DNA of 64,000 nt from Sanguibacter hominis ATCC BAA-789 (GTDB lineage Bacteria > Actinomycetota > Actinomycetes > Actinomycetales > Cellulomonadaceae), in the NCBI RefSeq assembly GCF_012396185.1, contig NZ_JAAXOW010000001.1, forward strand, positions 930,001 through 994,000. The letters are read 5' to 3'. Under the pieces are notes generated by a model. The model was not told the DNA's origin and searched no databases. It saw only the letters and a list, made by a program, of their open reading frames with translations. Each line of letters starts with the position of its first letter. Position 1 is the stretch's first letter. A program made the translations under genes and the position numbers. Positions 26,155 through 34,893 of this stretch are shown here, piece by piece.

Positions 26155-26245
26155 TAAAATGGGTGACTGGTGTGCCGGGAAGCCTGGTCGGCGTTCTCTC
26201 GGAGACCCTCCGTGAGATCCTCGCTGACGCTCGGAGGTCCCTCCC
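26155..26245 (+). ncRNA. Candidate structured 5' leader RNA of nhaA
   Basis: A TAAAAT box (26155-26160) is followed by an 80-nt leader. It contains GCCG/CGGC around the loop GGAAGCCTGGT. A second stem, CTCTCGGAG/CTCCGTGAG (9 bp with one T-T mismatch, loop ACC), follows. The ribosome site GGAGG is at 26233-26237. A compact folded leader directly before a Na+/H+ antiporter gene suggests an ion-sensing cis element. I cannot assign it to a known riboswitch class. Confidence 0.45.
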
Positions 26246-27505
26246 ATGCATGCCCCCGCACCTGCCCGTTCACGTTTTCGTTCGTGGGTCTCGCGCGAGA
26301 CGACGGGTGGCGCCCTCCTCATGGCCGCAGCCGCCATCGCTCTCGTGTGGGCGAACTCTGCGTGGCGCGACTCGTACGCGGCCCTCTCGTCGACCGTCGT
26401 CGGCCCTGCTGCCTGGCACCTCGACCTCTCGCTCGCCGGCTGGGCGGCTGACGGCCTCCTCGCGGTCTTCTTCCTCACGGTGGGACTCGAGCTCAAGCGC
26501 GAGATCATCGTCGGCTCGCTCCGCGATCCGCGACGCGCAGCGGTGCCTGTCATCGCTGCGGTCGGCGGCATGGCCGTCCCCGCGCTCGTCTACCTGGCGG
26601 TGGTGGTCAGCTCCGGGAACGACGCCGCGACGGGCGGCTGGGCGATCCCGACGGCGACCGACATCGCCTTTGCGCTCGCCGTGCTGGCCGTGTTCGGGCG
26701 TGGGCTGCCGGTCGCGATCCGGACGTTCCTGCTCACGCTCGCGGTCGTCGACGACCTGCTCGCGATCATCGTGATCGCCGTCTTCTACACGGACTCGGTG
26801 TCCGTCGCCGCGCTCGGTCTCGCGCTGCTGTGCGTCGCCGCGTTCGGGGCGCTCGCCCGGTCGCCGTACGTGCACCCGTGGCTGCTCGCGCCGCTGGGGG
26901 TCGCCGCGTGGGCGCTCATGCACGCGTCGGGCGTGCACGCGACGATCGCGGGTGTCCTCCTCGGGCTGACGGTGCCCGCTCGGCCGGTCCACGGTGAGCC
27001 GGACGACCGGGCGCACCGCTACGAGCACGCGGTGCGGCCGTGGTCGACGGCGCTCGCACTGCCGATCTTCGCGTTCTTCTCCGCAGGCGTGACGCTCGGC
27101 GGTGGCTCCGGAACCGGCGCTGGCGCGTCCGCCGTCTTCCTTGCGGTGACGCTGGGCCTCGTCCTGGGCAAGGTGACGGGCGTCCTGGGCAGCGCCGCCC
27201 TCGTCACGCGGGTGACCCGCCTGCGCCTTCCGGACGGCATCGGCTTGCGTGACCTGCTGCCGGTCGGTCTGCTGGCCGGGATCGGCTTCACCGTCTCGCT
27301 GCTGATCACGGAGCTGTCGTTCGACGACGACGCGACGACGACCGCCGCGAAGGCGGCGGTCATGGCAGGCACGGCGATCTCGGCGGTCGCCGCGGCGCTG
27401 CTCCTGGGGTGGGACGCGCGCCGGGCGCGCGGCACCGACATGAACGACGACGGGATCCCCGACACGGCGCAGCCCACGATCGCCGAGGCGGGCGACAGGG
27501 ACTGA
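26246..27505 (+). CDS. nhaA: Na+/H+ antiporter NhaA
   Basis: 419 aa inner-membrane antiporter. TATDIAFALAVLAVFG and LAVVDDLLAIIVIAVFY carry the conserved Asp pair of the ion site (VVDDL). LTVGLELKREIIVGSLRDPRRA is the family hallmark. Helix count is about 12, and a hydrophilic 35-residue tail follows. ATG 26246 has GGAGG 8 nt upstream. It exports sodium at alkaline pH or high salt. Confidence 0.93.
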   Translation: MHAPAPARSRFRSWVSRETTGGALLMAAAAIALVWANSAWRDSYAALSSTVVGPAAWHLDLSLAGWAADGLLAVFFLTVGLELKREIIVGSLRDPRRAAVPVIAAVGGMAVPALVYLAVVVSSGNDAATGGWAIPTATDIAFALAVLAVFGRGLPVAIRTFLLTLAVVDDLLAIIVIAVFYTDSVSVAALGLALLCVAAFGALARSPYVHPWLLAPLGVAAWALMHASGVHATIAGVLLGLTVPARPVHGEPDDRAHRYEHAVRPWSTALALPIFAFFSAGVTLGGGSGTGAGASAVFLAVTLGLVLGKVTGVLGSAALVTRVTRLRLPDGIGLRDLLPVGLLAGIGFTVSLLITELSFDDDATTTAAKAAVMAGTAISAVAAALLLGWDARRARGTDMNDDGIPDTAQPTIAEAGDRD

Positions 27506-27518
27506 CGCCCGGGGGCAG

Positions 27519-27560
27519 GCGTCGCGCGGGTCGGGGGGTCAGGCCCGACCCGCGCGACGC
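27519..27560. terminator. Strong bidirectional terminator between nhaA and the OYE gene
   Basis: Perfect 17-bp stem (27519-27535 with 27544-27560, core GTCGCGCGGGTCGGG) and an 8-nt loop between convergent genes. Confidence 0.85.
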
Positions 27561-27570
27561 GGTCGCGCGG

Positions 27571-28677
27571 TCAGGCCGAGGCGCTCACGAGCGTCGGGTA
27601 GTCGATGTACCCCTCGGCGGTGCTCCCGTAGAACGTCGCCGGGTCGGGCGTGTTCTCCGGTGCACCCGTGGCCCAGCGGGCGACCAGGTCGGGGTTGGCG
27701 ATGAGGGGGCGTCCGACGGCGACGGCGTCGGCGTGCGTGAGGGCGGCCTGCGCGACGTCGCGCGTCGTGACGACGCCGAAGCCCGTGTTGCCGATGAGCA
27801 CCCCGTCGAAGCGCGCGCGCAGGCCCTGGACCAGATCCCCGCCGAGGTCCTGGTGGAGGACGCTCAGGTAGGCGAGCCCGAGCCCGCCGATGCCGTCGAG
27901 GAGCGCGCCGTACGTGGCGCGGACGTCGTCGGCGTCGGTCTCGAGCGCGCCCTGGATGTTGTGCTCGGGAGAGATACGGATGCCGGTGCGGCCCGCGCCG
28001 ATCGCCTCGGCGACGGCCTTCGTGACCTCGATGACGAACCGCGCGCGGTTCTCCGGGCTGCCGCCGTACTGGTCGTCGCGCGCGTTCGAGGCGGGCGAGA
28101 GGAACTCGTGCAGGAGGTAGCCGTTGGCGGAGTGGATCTCGACGCCGTCGAACCCGGCGCGGATCGCGTTGCGCGCACCGGCGACCATGGCGGCCTTGGT
28201 GGTCTCGATCTCGTCGAGCGTCAGGGCGTGCGGGACGGGGAACGGCTGCTTGCCGGTCGGGGTGCGGACCTCGCCGTCGATCGCGATCGCGCTGGGGCCG
28301 ACGACGCGGCTCGTCCCGTTGACGTCGGTGTGGCTCACGCGGCCGGAGTGCATGAGCTGCAGGAAGATCAGCCCGCCGTCGGCGTGGACGGCGTCGGTGA
28401 CCACGCGCCAAGCGGCGACCTGCTCGTCGGTCTCGATGCCGGGCTGGCCGGGGAAGGCCTTCGACTCCTGCAGCGGGTACGTGCCCTCGGAGACGATCAG
28501 GCCGACGCTCGCGCGCTGCCGGTAGTACTCGACGGCCAGCTCGCCGTGGACGCCACGCTCGTCGGCGCGCGTGCGGGTGAGCGGGGCCATCGTGATGCGG
28601 TTCGCGAGCTGGAAGTCTCCGACCGTGATCGGGGAGAAGATGTCGGCGGGTGCATCGGTGCGTGCGTCAAGAGTCAT
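27571..28677 (-). CDS. Alkene reductase, old yellow enzyme family
   Basis: 368 aa FMN-dependent NADPH oxidoreductase that reduces activated C=C bonds. Motifs: MAPLTRTRADERGVHGELAVEYYRQRAS near the FMN site, GFDGVEIHSANGYLLHEFLSPASNARDDQYGGS with the active-site region (HSAN rather than HGAH), and VAVGRPLIANPDL at the FMN phosphate site. ATG 28677 gives the normal family length; upstream codons are not conserved. Confidence 0.9.
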   Translation of the reverse strand: MTLDARTDAPADIFSPITVGDFQLANRITMAPLTRTRADERGVHGELAVEYYRQRASVGLIVSEGTYPLQESKAFPGQPGIETDEQVAAWRVVTDAVHADGGLIFLQLMHSGRVSHTDVNGTSRVVGPSAIAIDGEVRTPTGKQPFPVPHALTLDEIETTKAAMVAGARNAIRAGFDGVEIHSANGYLLHEFLSPASNARDDQYGGSPENRARFVIEVTKAVAEAIGAGRTGIRISPEHNIQGALETDADDVRATYGALLDGIGGLGLAYLSVLHQDLGGDLVQGLRARFDGVLIGNTGFGVVTTRDVAQAALTHADAVAVGRPLIANPDLVARWATGAPENTPDPATFYGSTAEGYIDYPTLVSASA

Positions 28678-28786
28678 GCAGACGCCAACACGGCAGGGTG
28701 CCGCGCGCATTCCGGCGCGAGGCCCGGACGGACGCCTCTGTGACACGAGTCACGAAGTCGCACCGGCCGCCCGGTCGCGCAGGCCG

Positions 28787-29143
28787 CTACAGGCAACGTT
28801 CCGGCTCGAACCCTGCGGGCGCGGGGGTGAACGTCTCGCGGTGCCCGACTCCGTCGGTGAACGTCGCGACGGAGCCCTCGACGACGACCCAGCCCTTCTG
28901 GAACGGGTCGCCCCAGCCGGGCGGCGAGCTGCCGTCGCCGAGCTTCCCGCCGACGCGCAGATAGAGATCGCCGCCGACATCCACCGCGCTGGCACCGCAG
29001 TGCGTGAACAGGTCGTGCTCGACCGCGCCGTCGGGCTGCGGTCCTCGGCCCTCCGCCGGGTCCCCGGCGCACGCGCCGAGGAGGATGGCGAGGACCGCGG
29101 CCGCAGCCGCCGCGCGTCGCCGTGCTGACGTTCCGACTGTCAC
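28787..29143 (-). CDS. Small lipoprotein of unknown function
   Basis: 118 aa. The signal ends ILLGAC with the lipidated Cys at about 25. The mature part contains VDVGGDLYLRVGGKLGDGSSPPGWGDPFQKG and two further Cys. I do not recognise the family. It follows the zinc-ribbon gene by 33 bp on the same strand and may share its operon. Confidence 0.65.
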   Translation of the reverse strand: MTVGTSARRRAAAAAAVLAILLGACAGDPAEGRGPQPDGAVEHDLFTHCGASAVDVGGDLYLRVGGKLGDGSSPPGWGDPFQKGWVVVEGSVATFTDGVGHRETFTPAPAGFEPERCL

Positions 29144-29176
29144 CAGAGCCCCCTTGCCGACATTCGTGACCTGCGA

Positions 29177-30268
29177 TCAGTTCCGCAGGTACAGCACGAG
29201 AACCGTGATGACGACGGCGAGCGCCGCGAGGATCGCGAGCGTCAGCTTGACCGGCGAGTAGGGCCGCTTGCCGATGACCTCGCCGGTGGTCGCGTTGACC
29301 ATGACCTGCCACTGCTTGCCCGCGTACATGTACGTCATGATCCAGACGGGCAGGAGCAGGAGCGTGAACATGACGTTCGAGTAGGCGGTCTGCAGCGTGC
29401 GGACCCGCTGCTCGTCGCCGCCGATGTCGTTCTCGACGTCCTTGCGGATCGGGCCGACCATCCGCTGCTTGGCCTTCTCGAGGCCCGCGGCGGGGTCGAC
29501 GTCGTAGCTCACGGTCGAGTACCCCGCGAGGTATCCGGGCTGGAACGGCACGATCTTCGCCGTGTCCCAGGGGGTCAGGGAGTCGACCTGCTTCTCCGAG
29601 AGCGTCGTGGTGCCGACGACGAGGACGTCGTCGAACCGGCGCGTCGTGGTGCCGCGCGCGTCGCGCCACCGCACCTTGCGGACCCGGTCGTCGCCGCTGC
29701 CCTCCCAGTACTCGTCGCCACGCTCGCCCGTGTAGTCGGTGCGGGTGTCGGCGTCGAACGCCCAGTGCGGGACGTACGTGCCGCGCAGCGACTCGGTCGC
29801 GTTGACCTGCTTGAGCGCGTTGGGTGCGAGCCAGCGCGACTTCACCCACGTCACGACGGCGGACTGCGCCGCTGCGGTGTCAAGCGCGAACGGCAGGACG
29901 CCCGACGGCGCGACCGTGCCCTCAGCCGTGCCGACGGCGACGAGGTGCCCGGCGCAGAACTGGCACGTGTCGGAGAGGTTCGCGCTCTGCGTCTGCGCGC
30001 CGCAGCCGTCGCAGCGCAGCGTGCGCAGCACGCTCGCCGCGGCCGGGCTCTGGCCTGCGTGCGTGCGCGCCCACTCCTCGTATCCCTGCTCGACGACGTT
30101 TCCGGCGTCCGCGATCTGCACCTGGCTCTGGCACCTGCACTGCAAGTACGCCGTGCCTGGTGCGTAGACGAGCTGTGAGCCGCAGCTCGAGCAGCGGGTG
30201 GACATGAGCTCCGCAGGGGCAGGCTGCGGGGTGGGACCCGTCGTCGGGTCGTACAGCTGGTCGCTCAT
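29177..30268 (-). CDS. Zinc-ribbon membrane protein (YdjG-like)
   Basis: 363 aa. Two CxxC zinc ribbons sit at the N-terminus (CSSCGS...CRC and CDGCGA...CQFC, about residues 25-110), then a soluble domain (LPFALDTAAAQSAVVTWVKSRWLAPN) and two C-terminal helices (about 305-325 and 340-360). Architecture and partner match Bacillus YdjG, part of the PspA/YdjG/YdjH/YdjI membrane-stress set. ATG 30268 is 3 nt after the stop of the SPFH gene. Confidence 0.8.
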   Translation of the reverse strand: MSDQLYDPTTGPTPQPAPAELMSTRCSSCGSQLVYAPGTAYLQCRCQSQVQIADAGNVVEQGYEEWARTHAGQSPAAASVLRTLRCDGCGAQTQSANLSDTCQFCAGHLVAVGTAEGTVAPSGVLPFALDTAAAQSAVVTWVKSRWLAPNALKQVNATESLRGTYVPHWAFDADTRTDYTGERGDEYWEGSGDDRVRKVRWRDARGTTTRRFDDVLVVGTTTLSEKQVDSLTPWDTAKIVPFQPGYLAGYSTVSYDVDPAAGLEKAKQRMVGPIRKDVENDIGGDEQRVRTLQTAYSNVMFTLLLLPVWIMTYMYAGKQWQVMVNATTGEVIGKRPYSPVKLTLAILAALAVVITVLVLYLRN

Positions 30269-30271
30269 GCG

Positions 30272-31381
30272 TCAGGCTCCCGGGAGCGGCGGGGGCGTGG
30301 CGCCCAGCAGGTGGGAGAGCGCCGGGACGGAGCGCACGGGCGTCCATGCGGCCATGCCCTCCTGCCAGACGAGCGTCTCCGCGGTGATCTTGCCGGCGAG
30401 CTGTGCTGCGGGGACGGGGCCCTGCTGCGTACCCGCGGCGTCCGCGTAGTACCAGGGCGTGCCACCGGGCAGCGGCGGCGGGGTCGCCGGCGCGGTGGGC
30501 GTGCCGGGCGTCGTCGCTGCGGCGGCTGCGGCGCCCATCGACGCGGCCATCTGCTGTCCCATCGCGAGACCCATGCCCATGCCCATGCCCTCGCCGGAGC
30601 CGCCGGGGTTGTTGGCGGCGTCCTCGATCGCGTTGGCGGTCTGGAACTTCGTGTACTGGTCGAGGTTGCCCAGGACCGACATCTGGGTGCGCTTGTCGAG
30701 CGCCTCCTCGACCTCGGGCGGCAGGGAGATGTTCTCGATGACGAACTTGGGGATCGTGACGCCGTACTCGGCGAGGGCGGCGGTGAGCTCGCGGGCGAGC
30801 GTCGCGCCGAGGGTGTGCTGGCTCGCGGCGAGGTCGAGGGCCGCGATGTTCGCGGCGGCGAAGGCCGGGCCGAGGTGCGAGACGACGACCTGGCGGAAGT
30901 ACTCGCCGATCTCCTCGGTGCGGAAGTTGGGGTCGGTGCCGACGAGCTGGCGCAGCAGCGCGGACGCGTCCGTCACCTGGAGCGCGTAGGAGCCGAAGCC
31001 GCGCAGACGCACGACGCCGAACTCCGGGTCGCGCATCATGATGGGGTTCTGCGTGCCCCACTTGAAGTCGGTGAACTGGCGCGTCGAGACGAAGTACACC
31101 TCAGCCTTGAACGGCGAGTTGAAGCCGTACTTCCAGCCCTTGAGGCTCGAGAGGATCGGGATGTTCTGCGTCGTGAGGGTGTACGTGCCGGGGCCGAAGA
31201 CGTCAGCGAGCTGACCCTCGTTCTCGAAGACCGCGACCTGGCCCTCGCGGACGACGAGCTTGGCGCCGTTCTTGATCTCGTTGCCCTGGCGGGGGAAGCG
31301 CCACACGATCGTGTCTCGGCTGTCATCGAGGAACTCGATGATGTCGACGAGCTGCCCCCGCAGCTTTTCCATGAACGACAT
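30272..31381 (-). CDS. SPFH-domain protein (YdjI-like, virion-core type) with GYF_2 domain
   Basis: 369 aa. Residues 20-260 form an SPFH (flotillin/band-7) domain: LVVREGQVAVFENEGQLADVFGPGTYTL and LDLAASQHTLGATLARELTAALAEYG. A Gly/Met-rich linker (GSGEGMGMGMGLAMG) follows, then a C-terminal GYF_2-like domain (PWYYADAAGTQQGPV...TLVWQEGMAAWTPV). SPFH proteins of this type organise membranes and bind PspA systems. No pspA is visible here. ATG 31381 has GGAGATCAC upstream. Confidence 0.85.
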   Translation of the reverse strand: MSFMEKLRGQLVDIIEFLDDSRDTIVWRFPRQGNEIKNGAKLVVREGQVAVFENEGQLADVFGPGTYTLTTQNIPILSSLKGWKYGFNSPFKAEVYFVSTRQFTDFKWGTQNPIMMRDPEFGVVRLRGFGSYALQVTDASALLRQLVGTDPNFRTEEIGEYFRQVVVSHLGPAFAAANIAALDLAASQHTLGATLARELTAALAEYGVTIPKFVIENISLPPEVEEALDKRTQMSVLGNLDQYTKFQTANAIEDAANNPGGSGEGMGMGMGLAMGQQMAASMGAAAAAATTPGTPTAPATPPPLPGGTPWYYADAAGTQQGPVPAAQLAGKITAETLVWQEGMAAWTPVRSVPALSHLLGATPPPLPGA

Positions 31382-31536
31382 GTGATCTCCGTGTCTGTCT
31401 CGGGCGGCGCACCCTGCCGTGCCACCGTGGCGGCCCATCGCGCGCCACCAGAACCGTACCGACAATCGTGGTTGGGGGCACCGTCCTGACGACCGGAGCG
31501 AGGGCCTTCGTGGACGGGCACGCCGGACCGGAACGA

Positions 31537-31575
31537 CGAAGGACCCCGTCCGGCGATGCCGGTCGGGGTCCTTCG
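31537..31575 (-). terminator. Terminator of tRNA-Ser(CGA)
   Basis: Outer stem CGAAGGACCCCG/CGGGGTCCTTCG with an inner CCGGC-GAT-GCCGG hairpin, starting 2 nt past the tRNA CCA end. It lies upstream of the SPFH gene and separates the two units. Confidence 0.8.
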
Positions 31576-31576
31576 G

Positions 31577-31666
31577 TGGCGGTAGCGGTGGGATTTGAAC
31601 CCACGGTGGACTTTCACCCACACACGCTTTCGAGGCGTGCTCCTTAGGCCGCTCGGACACGCTACC
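31577..31666 (-). tRNA. tRNA-Ser, anticodon CGA
   Basis: Class II tRNA, 90 nt including encoded CCA (31577-31579). The acceptor stem GGTAGCG pairs with CGCTACC and the discriminator is G. The loop CTCGAAA gives anticodon CGA, which reads UCG. The T-arm is GGTTCAAATCC. A TACGCT box at 31676-31681 is a likely -10, 9 nt before the 5' end. Confidence 0.95.
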
Positions 31667-31754
31667 TCGCCGAGAAGCGTACCTTCCGAAGGGCCGATCG
31701 TCGAAATCGTCGCTGTTCGGGGCCTGTCGGAGGGCTGCGGGGCATCGCGGGTGC

Positions 31755-31770
31755 GGGTGACGGGTCACCC
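31755..31770. promoter_or_regulatory. Inverted repeat upstream of the hemerythrin gene
   Basis: GGGTGA-CGGG-TCACCC, a perfect 6-bp inverted repeat 58 bp upstream of the second repeat at 31828. Operator or weak terminator; undecided. Confidence 0.3.
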
Positions 31771-31827
31771 GGGTCGTTGCCCCTCACCCTGACAAACCAC
31801 CCCAAAAGACACTACGCGGCGGCGGTT

Positions 31828-31850
31828 ACCCGGTCCTAGCGTGACCGGGT
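31828..31850. promoter_or_regulatory. Operator-like repeat over the -10 of the hemerythrin gene
   Basis: ACCCGGTC (31828-31835) and GACCGGGT (31843-31850) are perfect 8-bp arms. The 7-bp spacer holds TAGCGT, a good -10 (31837-31842). A repressor here would block transcription of the hemerythrin-like gene. Confidence 0.55.
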
Positions 31851-31906
31851 CGGCACGCGCTCGGGGGAGCGCACGACGTGCCGCGCACCTGAGGGGAAAC
31901 ACCACC

Positions 31907-32584
31907 ATGGGCAACACCACGGCCGTAGGCCTGTGCAACACCGACGACATGAACGTCGTCCACGCGATGTTCCGCCACCTCCTGGGGCGGGCTGTCCCGC
32001 TCGTCCGCGAGGTCCGACCGGGCGACAGGGACCGGGCGGCGATCGTCGTCGCGCACGTGCGGGAGATCGCGCACGGCCTGCACGACCACCACTCCACGGA
32101 GGACACGCTCCTGTGGGACGACCTTGCTGCGCGCGCTCCGGCGTGCGCGCTGCACGTCGGCCTCATGCGGTCGCAGCACGCGACCGTCGCGGACCAGCTC
32201 GCGGCGCTCGAGGATCCGCTCACGCAGCTCGAGCGCACCGCGAGCGCCGCCGCTCGGGACGACGCCGCGGAGGCGCTCGACCGGGTGCGCGTCACGCTCG
32301 AGGAGCACCTGGGTGCGGAGGAGGAGCAGATCCTCCCGTGGGTCCGCACGACCTTCACGCAGGAGGAGTGGGACGTCCTGGGCGAGGCGGGGCGCAGCAA
32401 GATCCCGAAGGAGCGGATGTTCGTCCAGCTCGGCCACATGATGGCGCCGATGTCCGACGGCGAGGCCCGTGCCTGGACGCGCGCGAACCTGCCGCTCCCC
32501 GCCCGGCTGATGTACCTGCTGGTCGGGCGTCGCCAGTACCTCGCCGAGCTGCGCACGCTGTACCCGGAGGGGGTGCCCGCCTGA
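31907..32584 (+). CDS. Hemerythrin HHE-domain protein
   Basis: 225 aa cytoplasmic protein. The four-helix bundle carries the metal-binding His/Glu pattern: VVHAMFRHLL, IAHGLHDHHSTEDTLLW, LMRSQHATVADQL and LEEHLGAEEEQILPW. Such proteins bind a di-iron centre and take part in oxygen, NO or peroxide handling. ATG 31907 has GAGGGG upstream. The C-terminal 50 residues are outside the HHE domain and of unknown role. Confidence 0.87.
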   Translation: MGNTTAVGLCNTDDMNVVHAMFRHLLGRAVPLVREVRPGDRDRAAIVVAHVREIAHGLHDHHSTEDTLLWDDLAARAPACALHVGLMRSQHATVADQLAALEDPLTQLERTASAAARDDAAEALDRVRVTLEEHLGAEEEQILPWVRTTFTQEEWDVLGEAGRSKIPKERMFVQLGHMMAPMSDGEARAWTRANLPLPARLMYLLVGRRQYLAELRTLYPEGVPA

Positions 32585-32670
32585 CGCACGCGGACGCCGT
32601 GGCGTGGGAGCCCGGTCACAACGTCTCCCGCGTCACGGCGCGGCTGGCGACGTCGTCGTAGCGTGGTCGG

Positions 32671-33558
32671 GTGACCTCCCCTGCCGTTCTCGACCTCCGC
32701 GCCACGTCTCTCGCGCCTGACGTGTCCGAGCTCGTCGCGCTCGTGCGCGGCCGCCGCACGGCCGTGCTCACGGGCGCGGGGCTGTCGACGGACTCTGGGA
32801 TCCCGGACTACCGCGGCCCCGGCTCGGCTCCGCGCAACCCGATGACGTACCAGCAGTTCACGGGCGACCCGGCGTTCCGGCGGCACTACTGGGCGCGCAA
32901 CCACGTGGGCTGGCGGCACATGGCGGCGACACGGCCCAACGACGGGCACCGCGCCCTTGCCGCGCTCGAGCGCGCGGGCGCCGTCTCCGGTGTGGTGACG
33001 CAGAACGTCGACACGCTGCACCGGCGGGCGGGATCGCAGAATCTCGTCGACCTGCACGGCTCGTACGACCGGGTCCGGTGCCTGGCCTGCGGGTACACGG
33101 TTTCACGTGAATCACTCGACGCCCGGCTGACCGCCCTCAACCCGGGGTTCCGCGAGGCACAGGGCATGGTCGAGGACATCGAGATCGCGCCTGACGCCGA
33201 CGCCGTCGTCGAGTCGACCGCCTCGTTCGTCGTCGCGGACTGCGAGCGCTGCGGCGGCATGCTCAAGCCCGACATCGTCTACTTCGGCGAGACCGTCCCG
33301 CGCGAGAAGGTCGCGCGGAGCTACGAGATCGTCGACGACGCCGACGTCCTCCTCGTCGCCGGCTCCTCCCTCACCGTGCACTCAGGCCTGCGCTACGCCC
33401 GGCACGCCGTGCGCACCGGGACACCGCTCGCGATCGTCAACCGTGGCGCCACGCGCGCCGACGACATCGCGACCGTCCGCCTCGACGCCGGCACGAGCGA
33501 GACCCTCACCGCGCTCCTGCCCCACCTCCTGCCGACGCCGCCGCGCACCACCGGCTGA
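32671..33558 (+). CDS. NAD-dependent protein deacylase, Sir2 family (class II-like)
   Basis: 295 aa sirtuin. NAD-binding GAGLSTDSGIPDYRG (35-49), TQNVD (110-114), catalytic His129 in LVDLHGSYDRV, and zinc ligands C137/C140 and C191/C194 are all present. The NAD-binding GSS is in LLVAGSSLTVHSGLR. It removes acyl groups from lysine using NAD+. TAGCGT at 32659-32664 is 6 nt before GTG 32671: leaderless. The spacing to the phosphatase gene is 48 bp. Confidence 0.93.
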   Translation: MTSPAVLDLRATSLAPDVSELVALVRGRRTAVLTGAGLSTDSGIPDYRGPGSAPRNPMTYQQFTGDPAFRRHYWARNHVGWRHMAATRPNDGHRALAALERAGAVSGVVTQNVDTLHRRAGSQNLVDLHGSYDRVRCLACGYTVSRESLDARLTALNPGFREAQGMVEDIEIAPDADAVVESTASFVVADCERCGGMLKPDIVYFGETVPREKVARSYEIVDDADVLLVAGSSLTVHSGLRYARHAVRTGTPLAIVNRGATRADDIATVRLDAGTSETLTALLPHLLPTPPRTTG

Positions 33559-33606
33559 CAGCCCCGCCCACCGAGCACGACCGCGCGTCCCTGCGAGGAT
33601 CTGACC

Positions 33607-34344
33607 ATGACGACCGCGCCCCTCGACCAGATCGCCGGCTTCGCCAACCTGCGTGACGTCGCCGGCTACCGCGTCGGCTCGACGACCGTCCGCCCGTACG
33701 CGCTCCTGCGCTCCGACGCGCCCTCCTCGCTCGACGACGCCGCGACCGCCGCCCTGCGCGACGTCGGCCTGGTCTCCGTGATCGACCTGCGGGACGAGCG
33801 CGAGCAACAGCTCGCCCCGTCGCCGTTCAGCGAGCGCGGCTTCGCGGTCTCGCACCTGCCGATCTTCGACTCGTCCGCGCACGCGCTCGTGCAGCCCGAG
33901 GTCGGCCTCGCCCCGCTCTACCGGCACATGGTCGAGGGCTGCGCGACGACGCTCACCTCCGCCGTGCGAACCGTCGCGACGTCGGCTCCCGGCGCCGTCC
34001 TCGTGCACTGCACCGCGGGGAAGGACCGCACCGGCATCACGGTCGCACTCGCGCTGCGCGCGATCGGCGTCTCCCGCGACGACGTCGTCGCGAACTACGT
34101 GATGACCGAGGCTCGCCTGCGCGGGCCGTGGCTCGACGCGCAGATCGTCCGGCTGACGGCGTTCCTCGGCGAGGACCGCGCGCACGAGTTCGTCGACCTG
34201 CTCGTCGGCAGCCCTGCCGACGCGATCGAGACCGCGCTCGACGTCGTCGAGCAGGGCTCGTCCGAGCGCACGCTCCCGTACCTGCGCGCGCACGGCATGA
34301 CCGACGACGAGGTCACTGCCCTCGAGGAGCGCCTTCTCGGCTGA
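33607..34344 (+). CDS. Tyrosine-protein phosphatase (PtpB/DSP-like)
   Basis: 245 aa. The P-loop HCTAGKDRTG (134-143) has the catalytic Cys135 and the GKDRTG form typical of MptpB-like dual-specificity and phosphoinositide phosphatases. The N-terminal NLRDVAGYRV is the usual entry motif of this family. No signal peptide. It lies after the sirtuin gene and may be co-transcribed. Confidence 0.9.
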   Translation: MTTAPLDQIAGFANLRDVAGYRVGSTTVRPYALLRSDAPSSLDDAATAALRDVGLVSVIDLRDEREQQLAPSPFSERGFAVSHLPIFDSSAHALVQPEVGLAPLYRHMVEGCATTLTSAVRTVATSAPGAVLVHCTAGKDRTGITVALALRAIGVSRDDVVANYVMTEARLRGPWLDAQIVRLTAFLGEDRAHEFVDLLVGSPADAIETALDVVEQGSSERTLPYLRAHGMTDDEVTALEERLLG

Positions 34345-34356
34345 ACCTCCGTCGAG

Positions 34357-34821
34357 TCAGCCTCGGCGCGACGCGAAGAAGTCGCGCAGCAGCCCCTCGC
34401 ACTCGGCCGCCCGAACCCCCGGACGCACCTCGACGGTGTGCAGCGCCCGCGGGTCACGCACGAGGTCCCATTTCGAGCCCGTCGCTCCCGCCTTGTCGTC
34501 CCACGCCCCGAGCACCAGCCGAGGCACGCGCGCGGCCATGATCGCGCCCGCGCACATGACGCACGGCTCGAGCGTCACGACGAGCGTGCAGCCGTCCAGC
34601 CGCCACGTGCCGAGGGTCTCGGCGGCCGCGCGCAGGGCGACCACCTCGGCGTGCGCCGTCGGGTCCCCCGACGCCTCCCGCTCGTTGTGGCCCCGACCGA
34701 CGACCCGCCCGGTCGCGTCGACGACGACGGCGCCCACCGGGACGTCCTGCGTCTCGAGCGCGAGGTGCGCCTCCGCGAGCGCGAGGCCCATCGCCTCGTC
34801 CCACCGTCCGTCGTCGTGCAT
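34357..34821 (-). CDS. tadA: tRNA-specific adenosine deaminase TadA
   Basis: 154 aa zinc enzyme converting A34 to inosine in tRNA-Arg(ACG). HAE (57-59) and PCVMC (86-90) supply the zinc ligands and the proton-shuttling Glu. ATG 34821 gives the usual length and has no ribosome site. It is divergent from upp with a 72-bp gap and converges on the phosphatase gene 12 bp away. Confidence 0.92.
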   Translation of the reverse strand: MHDDGRWDEAMGLALAEAHLALETQDVPVGAVVVDATGRVVGRGHNEREASGDPTAHAEVVALRAAAETLGTWRLDGCTLVVTLEPCVMCAGAIMAARVPRLVLGAWDDKAGATGSKWDLVRDPRALHTVEVRPGVRAAECEGLLRDFFASRRG

Positions 34822-34893
34822 GGTGACATGGTCGCAGACGACGGCGGGGTGCCAGACGGTCCGCGGCCACCTCGCGAGCGGTACGGTTGACCC

